Assembly (NCBI GenBank): GCA_942159475.1
Contig: OW804102.1
Location: 27,286,873 to 27,350,872, forward strand
DNA: 64,000 bases
Origin: Sthenelais limicola
Lineage: Eukaryota > Annelida > Polychaeta > Phyllodocida > Sigalionidae
Direction: 5' to 3'
In this document: one piece after another, positions 23,351 through 33,045 of the stretch
How the letters are laid out: each line of letters opens with the position of its first letter
How positions within the stretch are numbered: position 1 is the stretch's first letter
Program-made: the position numbers and the translations under genes
Notes under the pieces: model-generated
What the model saw: only the letters and a program-made list of their open reading frames with translations
What the model was told of the DNA's origin: nothing
Databases searched by the model: none

Positions 23351-23830
23351 CAATAGAGGATTTGCATTTCTCACTGCGCATGTGTGTTACAGTGCATCCT
23401 GGGATGAATTCAGTCCAAATCTGATACAAATATTTTGCAATATTTTTATCTAAAATTGCAAAAATGTTTGCACCTATATTATAGCTTACATAAATGATCT
23501 ATGAAAACCAAATGCATGATGGGAAAAGATGAAGTAATGTGTTATGGAAACATATATGGGTCAGATTTTCATAAAATGTACAATTTGCCTTCACCAATCC
23601 TCTCAAATAACCCACATTTAAGACAAAAATTAGCTTAAAAAATGCAGCATAACATAACAGAACTGATACTTTAAATCAATGCGATCCCAAATATACTCAG
23701 ATATACCCGGGATTCATCATTTTTCAGCCTAATTTAGCAGAATTTCCTAAATGTGTACAGCTACCTATTGTACATTTTCTGAAAATCTGACCCATATAAC
23801 ACATGGATATTTCCATTGACGCAAACGGCA
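23351..23830 (+). mobile_element. Family D element, copy 2, interrupted by an A copy
   Basis: CAATAGAGGATTTGCATTTC start, then TGCATCCTGGGATGAATTC and CCAAATGCATGATGGGAAAA. It resumes after the A insertion with ACACATGGATATTTCCATTG and then degenerates. Confidence 0.7.
23558..23793 (-). mobile_element. Family A MITE copy 10, nested in family D
   Basis: GGGTCAGATTTTCATAAAAT start, TTTTCTGAAAATCTGACCC end; ATAT on both sides. The D consensus continues across the site. Confidence 0.88.
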
Positions 23831-24569
23831 AGCGAGTCCCGCTAGTGGTAATGTTGCAACAAATACTGTTGTCAAAAAATTAAATCTAGATTTTACAATT
23901 GTTTATGCTGTCTATCAAGAAAATTTCTTTTACATCTAACTTAATAATAATATCCCTTTCCAGAGCACTTTTAATTTCAACATACTTTGTCCAAGAAAGA
24001 TGATATTTCCATCTTCGAATGAATTGTGTTGGAAAGGGTAACAGATACAGCATGGGTTGCATGCGGACCGTGGGGCTCATAGGCTCCCATATTAAAACCC
24101 CCAAATTTACTATCCTCTTCTAAATGAAAAAGATGAGAAATCGACTTGTTCTGAAATATAGGTTCATCAAATTTTGTGTCAATGAAAGCGATTATTATTT
24201 CGCGAGTGCTTTCTATATTTTTTGGAGGGTTGAAGCTCAAAATCTTAGCATGGGCCTTTATGGGACTTGCTCCTATTACCGCTCAAAATGCAGTCCCATA
24301 TGGTGTGGGCGTTTATGCATGTCCCCTATTGCGGAACTAAAATCTTACCAAATTTACCCATACAAGGACTTATGTGACTGACTTTATCAAACTCTCGCTG
24401 CTTTTATATATGCTCATTACAAGGATATAAGGTGAGTGATAATAAGGGATGCCACTACTGGAGAGAATGTTGGCGGATCTCTGAAATATATACCTGGATG
24501 ACCTTTATGAAGCCATGTAGGCATTAACAGCAACAAGAAAAATAAATAAAAAAATAATAACAACATTTT
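23831..24569. other. No gene recognised
   Basis: Unassigned. Open frames on both strands at 23886-24381 overlap one another without family features. Confidence 0.4.
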
Positions 24570-25072
24570 TTTTTTATAAAAGTTTTTATTGCACACAATT
24601 GCAGGAAAAGACCTGGTATTCTCATGTAGTACAAGGAAAATATTATCAAAATATCATACAGTATATATTAGCTGATGCGGCGTTATCTTCTTTATCTCAT
24701 TTAACCTTTAACATTTCCAACATGCCCATAGGTTAATAGGGCTTTAAAGAGAGAGACATCATACTAAAACTCCATAAAATTCTTCCAAGCTTTCATCAAA
24801 TGACTTTTGTGTGAGTCATATCAGGACAAAAAGAAGATCTCTATTTTTTTACCAACTTTTACTGAGAGTAAAGCTGGAAGATTATGTGTTATAGCTTGCT
24901 TGAGTACACACCTAAAGAGGAAGACATACGCTCCTTTATTGCCGGAATAAAAGGGTGGGGGAACGATATGGGAACAAACTGAATAGATTATATATATTAG
25001 ATTTAAATAACTTATATTTGTTACTATATCATCGGTCTTAAATGACCTGATAACTAACATGGTTTTTATCAA
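24570..25072 (-). pseudogene. Decayed retrocopy-like unit, related to 19140-19600
   Basis: On the minus strand a coding-like stretch (24821-25072) is followed by an AATAAA near 24588-24593 and then an A-run at about 24570-24578, as in a reverse-transcribed polyadenylated RNA. The protein-level match to 19140-19600 (RHLINILKDF / SHLMKAWKNF) suggests a repeated family. Function unknown. Confidence 0.3.
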
Positions 25073-25112
25073 TCGTACTTGTATTTTACGTATTGGTTGT
25101 ACTGTACAACAA

Positions 25113-25162
25113 ACTGTACACTGTACTGGTGTACACTGTACTGGTGTACACTGTACTGGTGA
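25113..25162 (+). repeat. Three tandem 16-bp units
   Basis: GTACACTGTACTGGT repeated three times, each nearly palindromic. Confidence 0.8.
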
Positions 25163-25205
25163 ATAAAAACCCCAAAAGAGTGTTTTGAAAAGGCCCCTAG
25201 AGGGT

Positions 25206-25446
25206 AGGTAAGATTTTCAGAAAATGCACAATTGGCAGCTCTACATAATTTTAGTAAATTCTGCGAAATTAGGCTGCAATTTGGTCAATACTAGGTAAAT
25301 TCGAGTATATTTGGCATTACATTGATTCTAGCAATCTGTTTGGTTAGGTTGCTCTTTTGAACGTTATTTTTGTCTGAAATGTAGATTATTTGAGAAGATT
25401 GGTAAAGTTGAAAAGTTGAATTGTACATTTTCTGAAAATCTAACCC
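25206..25446 (+). mobile_element. Family A MITE copy 11
   Basis: GGTAAGATTTTCAGAAAATG start, TTTTCTGAAAATCTAACCC end; contains a small AAAGTTG duplication near the 3' end. Confidence 0.82.
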
Positions 25447-25689
25447 ATATATGTGAGATGTGTGCAACATATGATATGCTGTGATGAATTACAGTAGAAC
25501 CCTGCTTATATAGACATCCACCCTTGCAACTGAGCCATGTTTGGTCACATTGCGGGGTGGTCGCATTAGCGGGTATCTAGGATCAGTGATCTTTTTTTAT
25601 TCTTCTTTTTATTCATTTAAGGTCAATTTTCTATTTAACAGTTACAAAACACGTTTTATCCATCAGGAATGTTCCCAGACGTTGCCATT

Positions 25690-25903
25690 GGGTCAGATAT
25701 TCAGAAAATGTACAATTCAGCTTCACCAATCCCACATTTAAGACGTTCAAAATTATGTTATACACAACCAGACTGATTTATTGAATGAATACAATACAGA
25801 ATACACTCAGATATACCCATTATTTATCATTTTTCACTCTAATTTAGCAAAATTTGATAGATGTGTACAACTGTAGATGGTGAATTTTCTGAAAATCTGA
25901 CTC
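25690..25903 (-). mobile_element. Family A MITE copy 12, internally deleted
   Basis: GGGTCAGATATTCAGAAAAT start, TTTTCTGAAAATCTGACTC end. About 25 bp of the CTCTCAAATAA region is missing. Confidence 0.8.
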
Positions 25904-26696
25904 ATGTATGACAGTGAACGGTTGGATGTGTGTATAAGAAGTGAGAGGTTGTATGTAAAGTAATAATGGATTTTTGATCATTTGTCGGTGATTGAAACAC
26001 TCAATGCTTGATAAAAATGTTATCTAACAAACGCATGATACCAATTTTGTATAAATACAATTTCACATTGTTTCCAACAATTAGGAATTATTCAAAGTTG
26101 CCATGATGGAATTTGTCCCAGTCTAGAGCTGATCTATGACACGCAAAATAATTATAAATTAAGGCAACAACAAGAGAGTCAAAGGCAGAATTAGGCAGCA
26201 TCTGGAGAGCGTCAAAGCCACTAGTCGTTATTTACAACTCAAGCCCCCCTTCCTTTATTTCCTTTGTTCCAACAAAACCAACCAGAGACAAAAAACCCAA
26301 CAGACAGTCACATGCCACCTGATGAAGGGAGTGTTTCCCGAAAGCTTGTGTATAATAAATAACGACCCCAAAAACTCAGGGTTTATTTCCTAATCCTTAA
26401 CGACCAACATCATTTACCACACCGGCCAACCCGATGTACCACAATCTCTTCCCACTCCACTTACATTTTTAGTTTTGTAACTTTGTTAACTCATCTATGA
26501 CTTCTTAACTAAATGCTACACTCTACACAAAGGCAGAGACACGCCCTAGAGTATTGATTACTGACATTAAGTCCCGGGAACTAGATCAACTTTAAGCCAA
26601 CTTCCCAGAATCGGGAACATTGGGTCAGGAAACACTGTAACATGAACTTTCAGCTCTATCATAGACTACATTTTGCCCGTAATTGCTGCAAGCCAT
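25904..26696. other. Unassigned, includes a hammerhead-like motif
   Basis: No gene. The stretch 26150-26460 has retroelement-end character (see the separate entry at 26319). Confidence 0.4.
26319..26349 (+). ncRNA. Possible hammerhead ribozyme core (partial)
   Basis: CTGATGA is followed by a GGGA / TCCC hairpin (loop of about 5 nt) and then GAAAGC, the arrangement of the conserved core and stem II of hammerhead ribozymes. I could not find the complementary strand and cleavage triplet that would close stem III, so it may be degenerate or chance. Penelope-like retroelements are known to carry such ribozymes. Confidence 0.25.
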
Positions 26697-26936
26697 GGGT
26701 ACCATTTTCAGAAAATGCACAATTGGCAGTACTGGCATTGGCATTTAGTAAATTCTGTTAAATTAACCTGGAAAATGGTCAATACTAGTTATATCTGAAT
26801 ATATTTGATATTGCATTGATTCAAACAATCTGTTTGGTTATGTTGAATTGTAGTATGAACCTCAATTTCTGCTTAAATTTGGGTTATTTGAGAGAATTGC
26901 TGAAGGTGAATTGTACATTTTCAGACGATTTCACCC
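26697..26936 (+). mobile_element. Family A MITE copy 13
   Basis: GGGTACCATTTTCAGAAAAT start, TTTTCAGACGATTTCACCC end. The right end belongs to the GGGTGAAAT-type variant. Confidence 0.8.
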
Positions 26937-27361
26937 ACATACTCTATACAAGGGGGCGCAGTATCTCTTCCTCTGCCCGCCAGGTGCCGCTCCAGGGTAG
27001 AAAGCCTCCTCTGTGTGCAACTAGGTGGCGTACGTGTCAGTTACCCATCATGCACTGGTGGGGAATGAGAGTCAGGATGGGTGACAGCCCGTCAGAAAGC
27101 ATTCTTCTAAACTTCCATTCAACTGTCACTTTTCCAGCAGAATTACATCACATTTCGCAAAATGTTTAAATAAAATGAATTAGCTATGCTAATGGTGAAA
27201 AACCTGTCTCGTGCAAGATGCCGATGTGAATTAAAGTAAAAATGGGAGGCTGCTCGACAAGTGGAGAGATAGTTAAAACCTTGAAATGTGCAGTAGGTCT
27301 TCCCCGGCTACCTCCTTTGCTGGCCTCACTCAGTCTATGCTCTGTCTGGCTGCACATACAA

Positions 27362-27596
27362 GGTTCAGATTTTCAGAAAATGCACAATCGGCAGATCTAG
27401 ACTTTTGGTCAATTCTGCTAAATTAGACTGGAATTTGGTCAATGCTAGGTAAACTCGAGAATATTCGGCATTGTATTGGTTCTAGCAATCTGTTTGATTA
27501 GGTTAAACTACATTTTAAAAGTTATTTTTGTCTTAAATTGGCATTTTATTATAGGACCGCTGAAGACGAATTGTACATGTTCTGAAAATCTAACCC
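27362..27596 (+). mobile_element. Family A MITE copy 14
   Basis: GGTTCAGATTTTCAGAAAAT start, TTCTGAAAATCTAACCC end. ACAA on both sides is a 4-bp duplication. Confidence 0.83.
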
Positions 27597-27859
27597 ACAA
27601 TTAAGTTACTCTAGACATTTTTATACATTTGATAGATGAATGACTATGAAAGATTTGATGCTAATCCCATGAGAATTACTTTATCGAATTAATACCTTAC
27701 AATACATCGTTCGCATATTTTTCTCACAACTTGATGACCCGGAGGACGAAGAGTATGAGTTTAGTTTAATGTTCATACTTTTGATAATAGAAAATAGTGG
27801 AGTAGGCTTATCAACGATTTAAAACATAAGACATACCAAAATATGATCTCTATAAAAAG

Positions 27860-27967
27860 TCATTTCTATACTTTGGAGCTGGGTTGTGGAATGCTCTTCC
27901 ACCTGAAATCAGAAGAATTCAGGACCCAACTGCCTTTAAAAGGCAACTCAAAAATACTTATCTCTAA
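27860..27967 (+). pseudogene. LINE reverse-transcriptase C-terminal remnant
   Basis: One frame reads through the conserved tail found after the reverse transcriptase of CR1/L2/Jockey-like LINEs: an FGAGLWNALPPEIRR motif (typical form LWN-LPP-IR), then TAFKRQLKNTYL and a TAA stop at 27965-27967. Nothing of the catalytic domain precedes it, so this is a 5'-truncated insertion. The next few hundred bases are probably its 3' untranslated part. Confidence 0.7.
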
Positions 27968-28269
27968 GTTGTAACTACCGACATTACTCCTTGTAAATAA
28001 CACAGTTGAACTTACTGAATTATGCATTGAGTTTATCCATCGTTGTACCTGATCAAATCCATCATTACTCATATGTATAATTACCATTTCATCCCATCAC
28101 ATTCCATTACCTACCATTTTAACCTTTTTGTTCCTTAAAATCCTTATCCAAACGAGAAAGTGAAATGACAGGCCCGAGGTGAAAATCACGCTACCAGCCT
28201 GATCCTTAATTAATTTGGGCTGGCAAATGCCATTACCCATTTATAAACTCCTGGATAAATAGAATGCAA

Positions 28270-28495
28270 AAAAAAGAGAAGAAAACAGTGTCTCTTTTCT
28301 CTGTTTCTCTATCCCTTCTTCTCTATCTCTATATCCTGGGTATGATCATAAACTGCCTCCCTCTCAGCTCTCCCGCCCTTAACATAACCATCTTAAATAT
28401 GTTGATAAGGGCGAAAAGCAACCAATCTCACTCACTCACTCCCTCTCAGCTCTCCCGCCCTTGACATAACCATCTTAAATGTGTTGATAAGAGGC
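28270..28495 (-). repeat. SINE-like family F, copy 2, partly duplicated
   Basis: GGGTATGATCATAAACTGCC, CTCAGCTCTCCCGCCC and ATAACCATCTTAAATATGTT blocks in reverse order to 3118-3310. The CTCAGCTCTCCCGCCC-to-GTTGATAAG segment occurs twice, separated by a (CTCA)n tract. Confidence 0.65.
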
Positions 28496-28801
28496 TTCCC
28501 ATTTATCCATATATTAATATATTGTGTATTTTCTACATTTAATAGGTATAGTGAAAAGAGCTTGTCAGTTAATGGTGGTACCTATGTAGGGGTAGAAAAG
28601 ACAAAAACTGTTTTCCTTTCTTTTTATGGAGACCAAAATACATTGCTCTGCTTTACAGCTCAGAATAATTTACCTGTTTCATCCCTTTATTGCTTGCATA
28701 GATGAAAATTGTCAGACATTTTGTAACTTGATTTGTAGATTATACTGTAATTGTTAAAGTGTTATTAAACAGATTCAAGGTCACTTTATGGATTCATAAG
28801 A

Positions 28802-28966
28802 TATAACTAAACGTGAGCTGCATATGGGGCAACGTATTCACAAAACGCAAGTGACTTTTGGTGAGTGTCTTTCACAAGTGCTGAAGGCACGCGTGAAAGA
28901 CACTCACCAAAAGGCACGAGCGTTTTGTGAATGCGTTGCCCCATATGCAGCTCAAGTTTAGTTATA
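28802..28966. mobile_element. 165-bp near-perfect foldback element
   Basis: TATAACTAAACGTGAGCTGC, then ATATGGGGCAACGTATTCAC at the left, pairs with GTGAATGCGTTGCCCCATAT and CAGCTCAAGTTTAGTTATA at the right. Inner GAGTGTCTTTCAC pairs with GTGAAAGACACTC. Arms of roughly 70 bp with very few mismatches. Confidence 0.9.
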
Positions 28967-29724
28967 TTTTCATGCCATGATATATATTTAAGAGTTATTT
29001 AAGAGTTATTTACCTTCATTTCATGTCTGGCAACCCTCTGACTCGGCAAAAACAAGCGCCTACAACGTTGCGTCATGAAATGAGCATCATGAAATGAGCG
29101 TCATTGATTGGCGCAGCTAGAATTATGTAACCAATCAAAATAGCGGGAGTAAATTGGTTGCATTCGAAAAGCGGACCCCGCTAGTGAAATCCAGGCATGT
29201 TTATGCCATGGTCTAATCTGGCCATGTTTTTGTGGATACGCACAGCTATCATGGCATAATAAATACAACGCCACAGACTTTTATTTACCCCATTCATGTC
29301 TAAGTTATAGTCGTTTACAGACCCAAATTGAGAAAGCTTAATTGAACAAGTCTGTTTAGCACAAGAGGGCTCTGAGAGTTTTGTGTGACGTCACAAAGTG
29401 CGTCTGAAATGTACCTGTTAAACCTACCTTTAACCCACTCTCCCAGCAATTGAAACAATCATACAATACTGTGATGGACCTAAATGGATATCTCGATCAT
29501 GCTTTTGTAAATTGTCCCTTCATATCAGCTAGGAATGAGAATAGTGTATAACTACATAATGTCAATAAGCTGAATAAACATTTTTTAAAAGCAAAAATAA
29601 ATACAGGTATTTCAAGACACTAGAGAAATTAGCTATGTTCCCTTTCACTGCTTTCAGCCATTGCCCAGAGAACTATTCCTGTAGTACAGACTGTTGGTTT
29701 TGGTCTGCTTACCTCCATTAGTAG

Positions 29725-29905
29725 CCGGTCCTGGGAATGACCATAAAGTGCCTTTCTGTCTCTTTTCTCTGTCTCTCTCTCCCTTCTTGGGTATGACCAT
29801 AAAGTGCCTCCCTCTCAGCTCTCCCGCCCTTGATATAACCATATTAAATGTGTTGATAAGGGCGTAAAGCAACCAATCTCACTCACTCACTGACTCACCA
29901 CCTTC
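29725..29905 (-). repeat. SINE-like family F, copy 3
   Basis: GGGTATGACCATAAAGTGCC, CTCAGCTCTCCCGCCCTTGA, TGTTGATAAGGGCGTAAAGC then ACCAATCTCACTCACTCACT. In the opposite sense it begins GAGTGAGTGAGATTGG, a motif I associate with mollusc dispersed repeats (from memory, unverified). Confidence 0.65.
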
Positions 29906-30656
29906 TTTCCTTTTAGTGGCAATAAGGAGATTTGTTTACTATGTTTATTTCATGTTCATTTCAAGATTTTGCGCACTTTGTGACGTAGGCTAACAGTGGC
30001 GCCTTGAATGGAGCGTTAAACATTTCCCTCCTTTAAATGGGTAATAAAATGGGTAAATATTAGGTTTTAATAAGTAAAACTTGGGCTTTAAATGTGAATA
30101 GTAGCAAAGAAGTTGATTTTCTTATACTATTTTGGGGTTTTGTGACAATTTGAGAACGTTGATTAAAGGAGCTGTCGAGGCTTCACTGGATCTGAAAGAT
30201 GTTTACGAACGGCTTAATAATATCAATATCCCCATAATGTGTTTATTAATATTATATTGATTATATTTCCTTATTTCAGACATGCATAATAGTTTACATA
30301 ATCACATTTTATCATAGGAAATAGGACATATTCTCTATGATACCACAGGTCTTCCAAATATGCCTAAATTAAATTGGAAATATAATAATGTTTGTTGATA
30401 CAATTTTTACAATATTTACAATTTGTCCGAGTGTGTTAGGTGTAAGAACTGGTTTATGTCAGTTGCATTGAAGGACGTGTACTTTTACTACTGCGCATGG
30501 ATGAGTGACAGCCGTGTAACGGCTGGCGACACTTTTTGACTGTTTGACGTCACAGTTTTCGGCAAATAAGGCCAGTAAAAGCCGGTTTATGACCGCGTTC
30601 AAGGTCGGACAAATAACGATTTTAGAAGAAATACCTCTTCCCTTTTTGGTGGTAAT
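29906..30656. other. No gene recognised
   Basis: Unassigned AT-rich sequence. Confidence 0.4.
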
Positions 30657-30880
30657 GGGTCAGATCGTCAGAATATGTACAATTGGGAGCTCTACACATT
30701 CAGGAAAATCTGCTAATTTAGCCTGAAAATTGATGAATACCATGTATATCTGATTATTGTTGGTGTTGTGTTGATTTAAAGTATCTGTTTTGTAATGTTG
30801 AACTGCATTTTGAAGCTCATTAATATCTTAAATTAGGGTTATTTTAGAGGATTGGTGAGGGCAAATTGTAATTTTCTTTC
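30657..30880 (+). mobile_element. Family A MITE copy 15, right terminus eroded
   Basis: GGGTCAGATCGTCAGAATAT start; homology fades after GCAAATTGTAATTTTC, so the 3' inverted repeat is incomplete. Confidence 0.75.
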
Positions 30881-30926
30881 ATGAACTACTTACGATTCTT
30901 AAAATTGCATGCTATATTTATATCTA

Positions 30927-31060
30927 ATGGCACTCTGTTTGGTTTGTAATCAATCAAAACGTTGGGTCAAATCGCAAATCCGTTGGGTCAAATCGCAAAT
31001 CCGGGTGTCGTGCAATTTGACCCAACGTCTCGATCGATTACAAACCAAACAGAGTGCCAT
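30927..31060. mobile_element. 134-bp foldback element
   Basis: ATGGCACTCTGTTTGGTTTG (start) is the exact complement of CAAACCAAACAGAGTGCCAT (end). Pairing continues through the GTTGGGTCAAAT / ATTTGACCCAAC segment. A 22-bp segment (GTTGGGTCAAATCGCAAATC) is tandemly doubled in the left arm. Confidence 0.88.
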
Positions 31061-31635
31061 TGGGTATTTATTACATACACAATCAACAAGAGAACTCGAT
31101 TTTAATAGCATTTTACTTTGGTTTCCATCGATATTGTGGATATTTGGCTCAAATAACACATAGGTGCTATTTGACTTTTCAAATAGCACCCCTGAATCAT
31201 ATATGTATGTAACAAAGCTTAGTGTAGATCACACACTACACAATTACAGCAGTCTCCTTGGATATCAATGATCAAGTGTTTTTATTTAATCTCATCAGAC
31301 ACAAGTACAAATCATTATGTTCGCAATAGCTATCGTTATTATATAATAAAGTTATTATATAATAAAGACACAGGCATTTAAAATAAGCTCAACTGTAAGC
31401 TAACCTCTTATGTCTACCAGGAACAGGGCTTTAACTTCTCTGTTAAATTGATTGCAGGGTTTTTGTGCTGAGATGGCAATTCATTCCATAATTTTTTTTA
31501 AAGATTTTATTTCAACAATTGATTGCCGTGATAGTACATATATACTGTTCTTGAACCGCTCTGATCAAGGTCTATCCAAGTGCAGTTTTGGATTACCTTC
31601 AACTAGAAGACCATGTGTACCTTTATTCTGTATCT
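31061..31635. other. No gene recognised
   Basis: Unassigned; contains a short AT-rich duplication (TTATTATATAATAAAG) near 31335-31366. Confidence 0.4.
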
Positions 31636-31751
31636 TAAGAGCCTTGTCCGCGAAGCCGATTCTCCTGCGATTTTCACAGAATTTAGTGCAAAATAATCCT
31701 CTGCGGTGCAAAATCGCATGAGAATCGGCTCAGTGGACCAGGCAGGCACTT
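31636..31751. mobile_element. Family E foldback element, copy 2
   Basis: TAAGAGCCTTGTCCGCGAAG left, GGCTCAGTGGACCAGGCAGG right, with CCGATTCTCCTGCGATTTT / AAATCGCATGAGAATCGGC as inner arms. Confidence 0.75.
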
Positions 31752-32175
31752 ATAATCAAATCTCTTGCTATGAACCAGATTTAATATGGAGGACTTTCTG
31801 CCCATGTCTATTATGATAACAAGTTATTATATTTCTCTGTCAACAATGTATTACTACAATATGCTACGTACTATAGGGCTTTGTTCAACATCCTATCTAG
31901 TTTGTTGCAATAACCCGCTATTAACTGTGCCGGACAGGCAAAATCGACCGAGGGGGGTATGTAGGTCTTAACAAGTATTGTACACATTTTGGCATTCACA
32001 TATTACCTTCTTCTATGTTAATCACTTAATTTCTAGTGGGCTGTTCTTATCATATTATTCACACTCTATTGAGTGTTAATTGTTCTTCAATATTGCAGTC
32101 TAAATACTTGAAAACGTGTACTCGTTTCGATTGTACTTTTCCATTTACTCCGAATTCGTGTGTGTTACACAAATT
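31752..32175. other. No gene recognised
   Basis: Unassigned. Confidence 0.4.
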
Positions 32176-32403
32176 GTGGTGTGTTTCAGGAAAATGAGTC
32201 AGAAGTTGCAAAAAGGATATTTTTCAAAGTGATTTATTCCCAACCTGTATTTGTGGGAATGTTTTTATTTTTGGGTTGCCTCACGCTTGTCGTAGCATGA
32301 ATACAGGCACCATATTTCAGGACGGTGTATCAAATATACCCATGCCTTTTCAAGGTCACTGTATAGAGTATATTTAGCTACTTTACTAGTAAATGTCCAC
32401 CAA
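32176..32403 (-). repeat. Family B half, truncated at a minisatellite
   Basis: GGTGTGTTTCAGGAAAATGA start through TCAAGGTCACTGTATAGAGT to TAAATGTCCACC. The rest of B is missing and the 33-bp array starts directly. Confidence 0.75.
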
Positions 32404-33045
32404 TAATACATCTATCACTACTGTATGACAAGTGTATAACAAATCTATCACTACTGTATGACAAGTGTATAACAAATCTATCACTACTGTATGACAAGTG
32501 TATAACAAATCTATCACTACTGTATGACAAGTGTATAACAAATCTATCACTACTGTATGACAAGTGTGTAACAAATCTATCACTACTGTATGACAAGTGT
32601 ATAACAAATCTATCACTACTGTATGACAAGTGTATAATAAATCTATCACTACGGTATGACAAGTGTATAATAAATCTATCACTACTGTATGACAAGGGTA
32701 TAACAAATCTATCACTACTGTATGACAAGTGTATAACAAATCTATCACTACTGTATGACAAGTGTATAATAAATCTATCACTACTGTATGACAAGTTTAT
32801 AATAAATCTATCACTACTGTATGACAAGTGTATAATAAATCTATCACTACTGTATGACAAGGGTATAACAAATCTCTCACTACTGTATGACAAGGGTATA
32901 ACAAATCTCTCACTACTGTATGACAAGTGTATAATAAATCTATCACTACTGTATGACAAGGGTATAACAAATCTATCACTACTGTATGACAAGTGTATAA
33001 CAAACCTATCACTACTGTATGACAAGTGTATAACAAATCTATCAC
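32404..33045 (-). repeat. 33-bp minisatellite, about 20 units
   Basis: The unit is AATCTATCACTACTGTATGA followed by CAAGTGTATAACA. Being 11 codons long it keeps minus-strand frames open, giving an 11-residue periodic peptide (SYSSDRFVIHL). That is a by-product of the array. Variants (GGGTATAAC, CTCTCAC) are interspersed. Confidence 0.95.
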
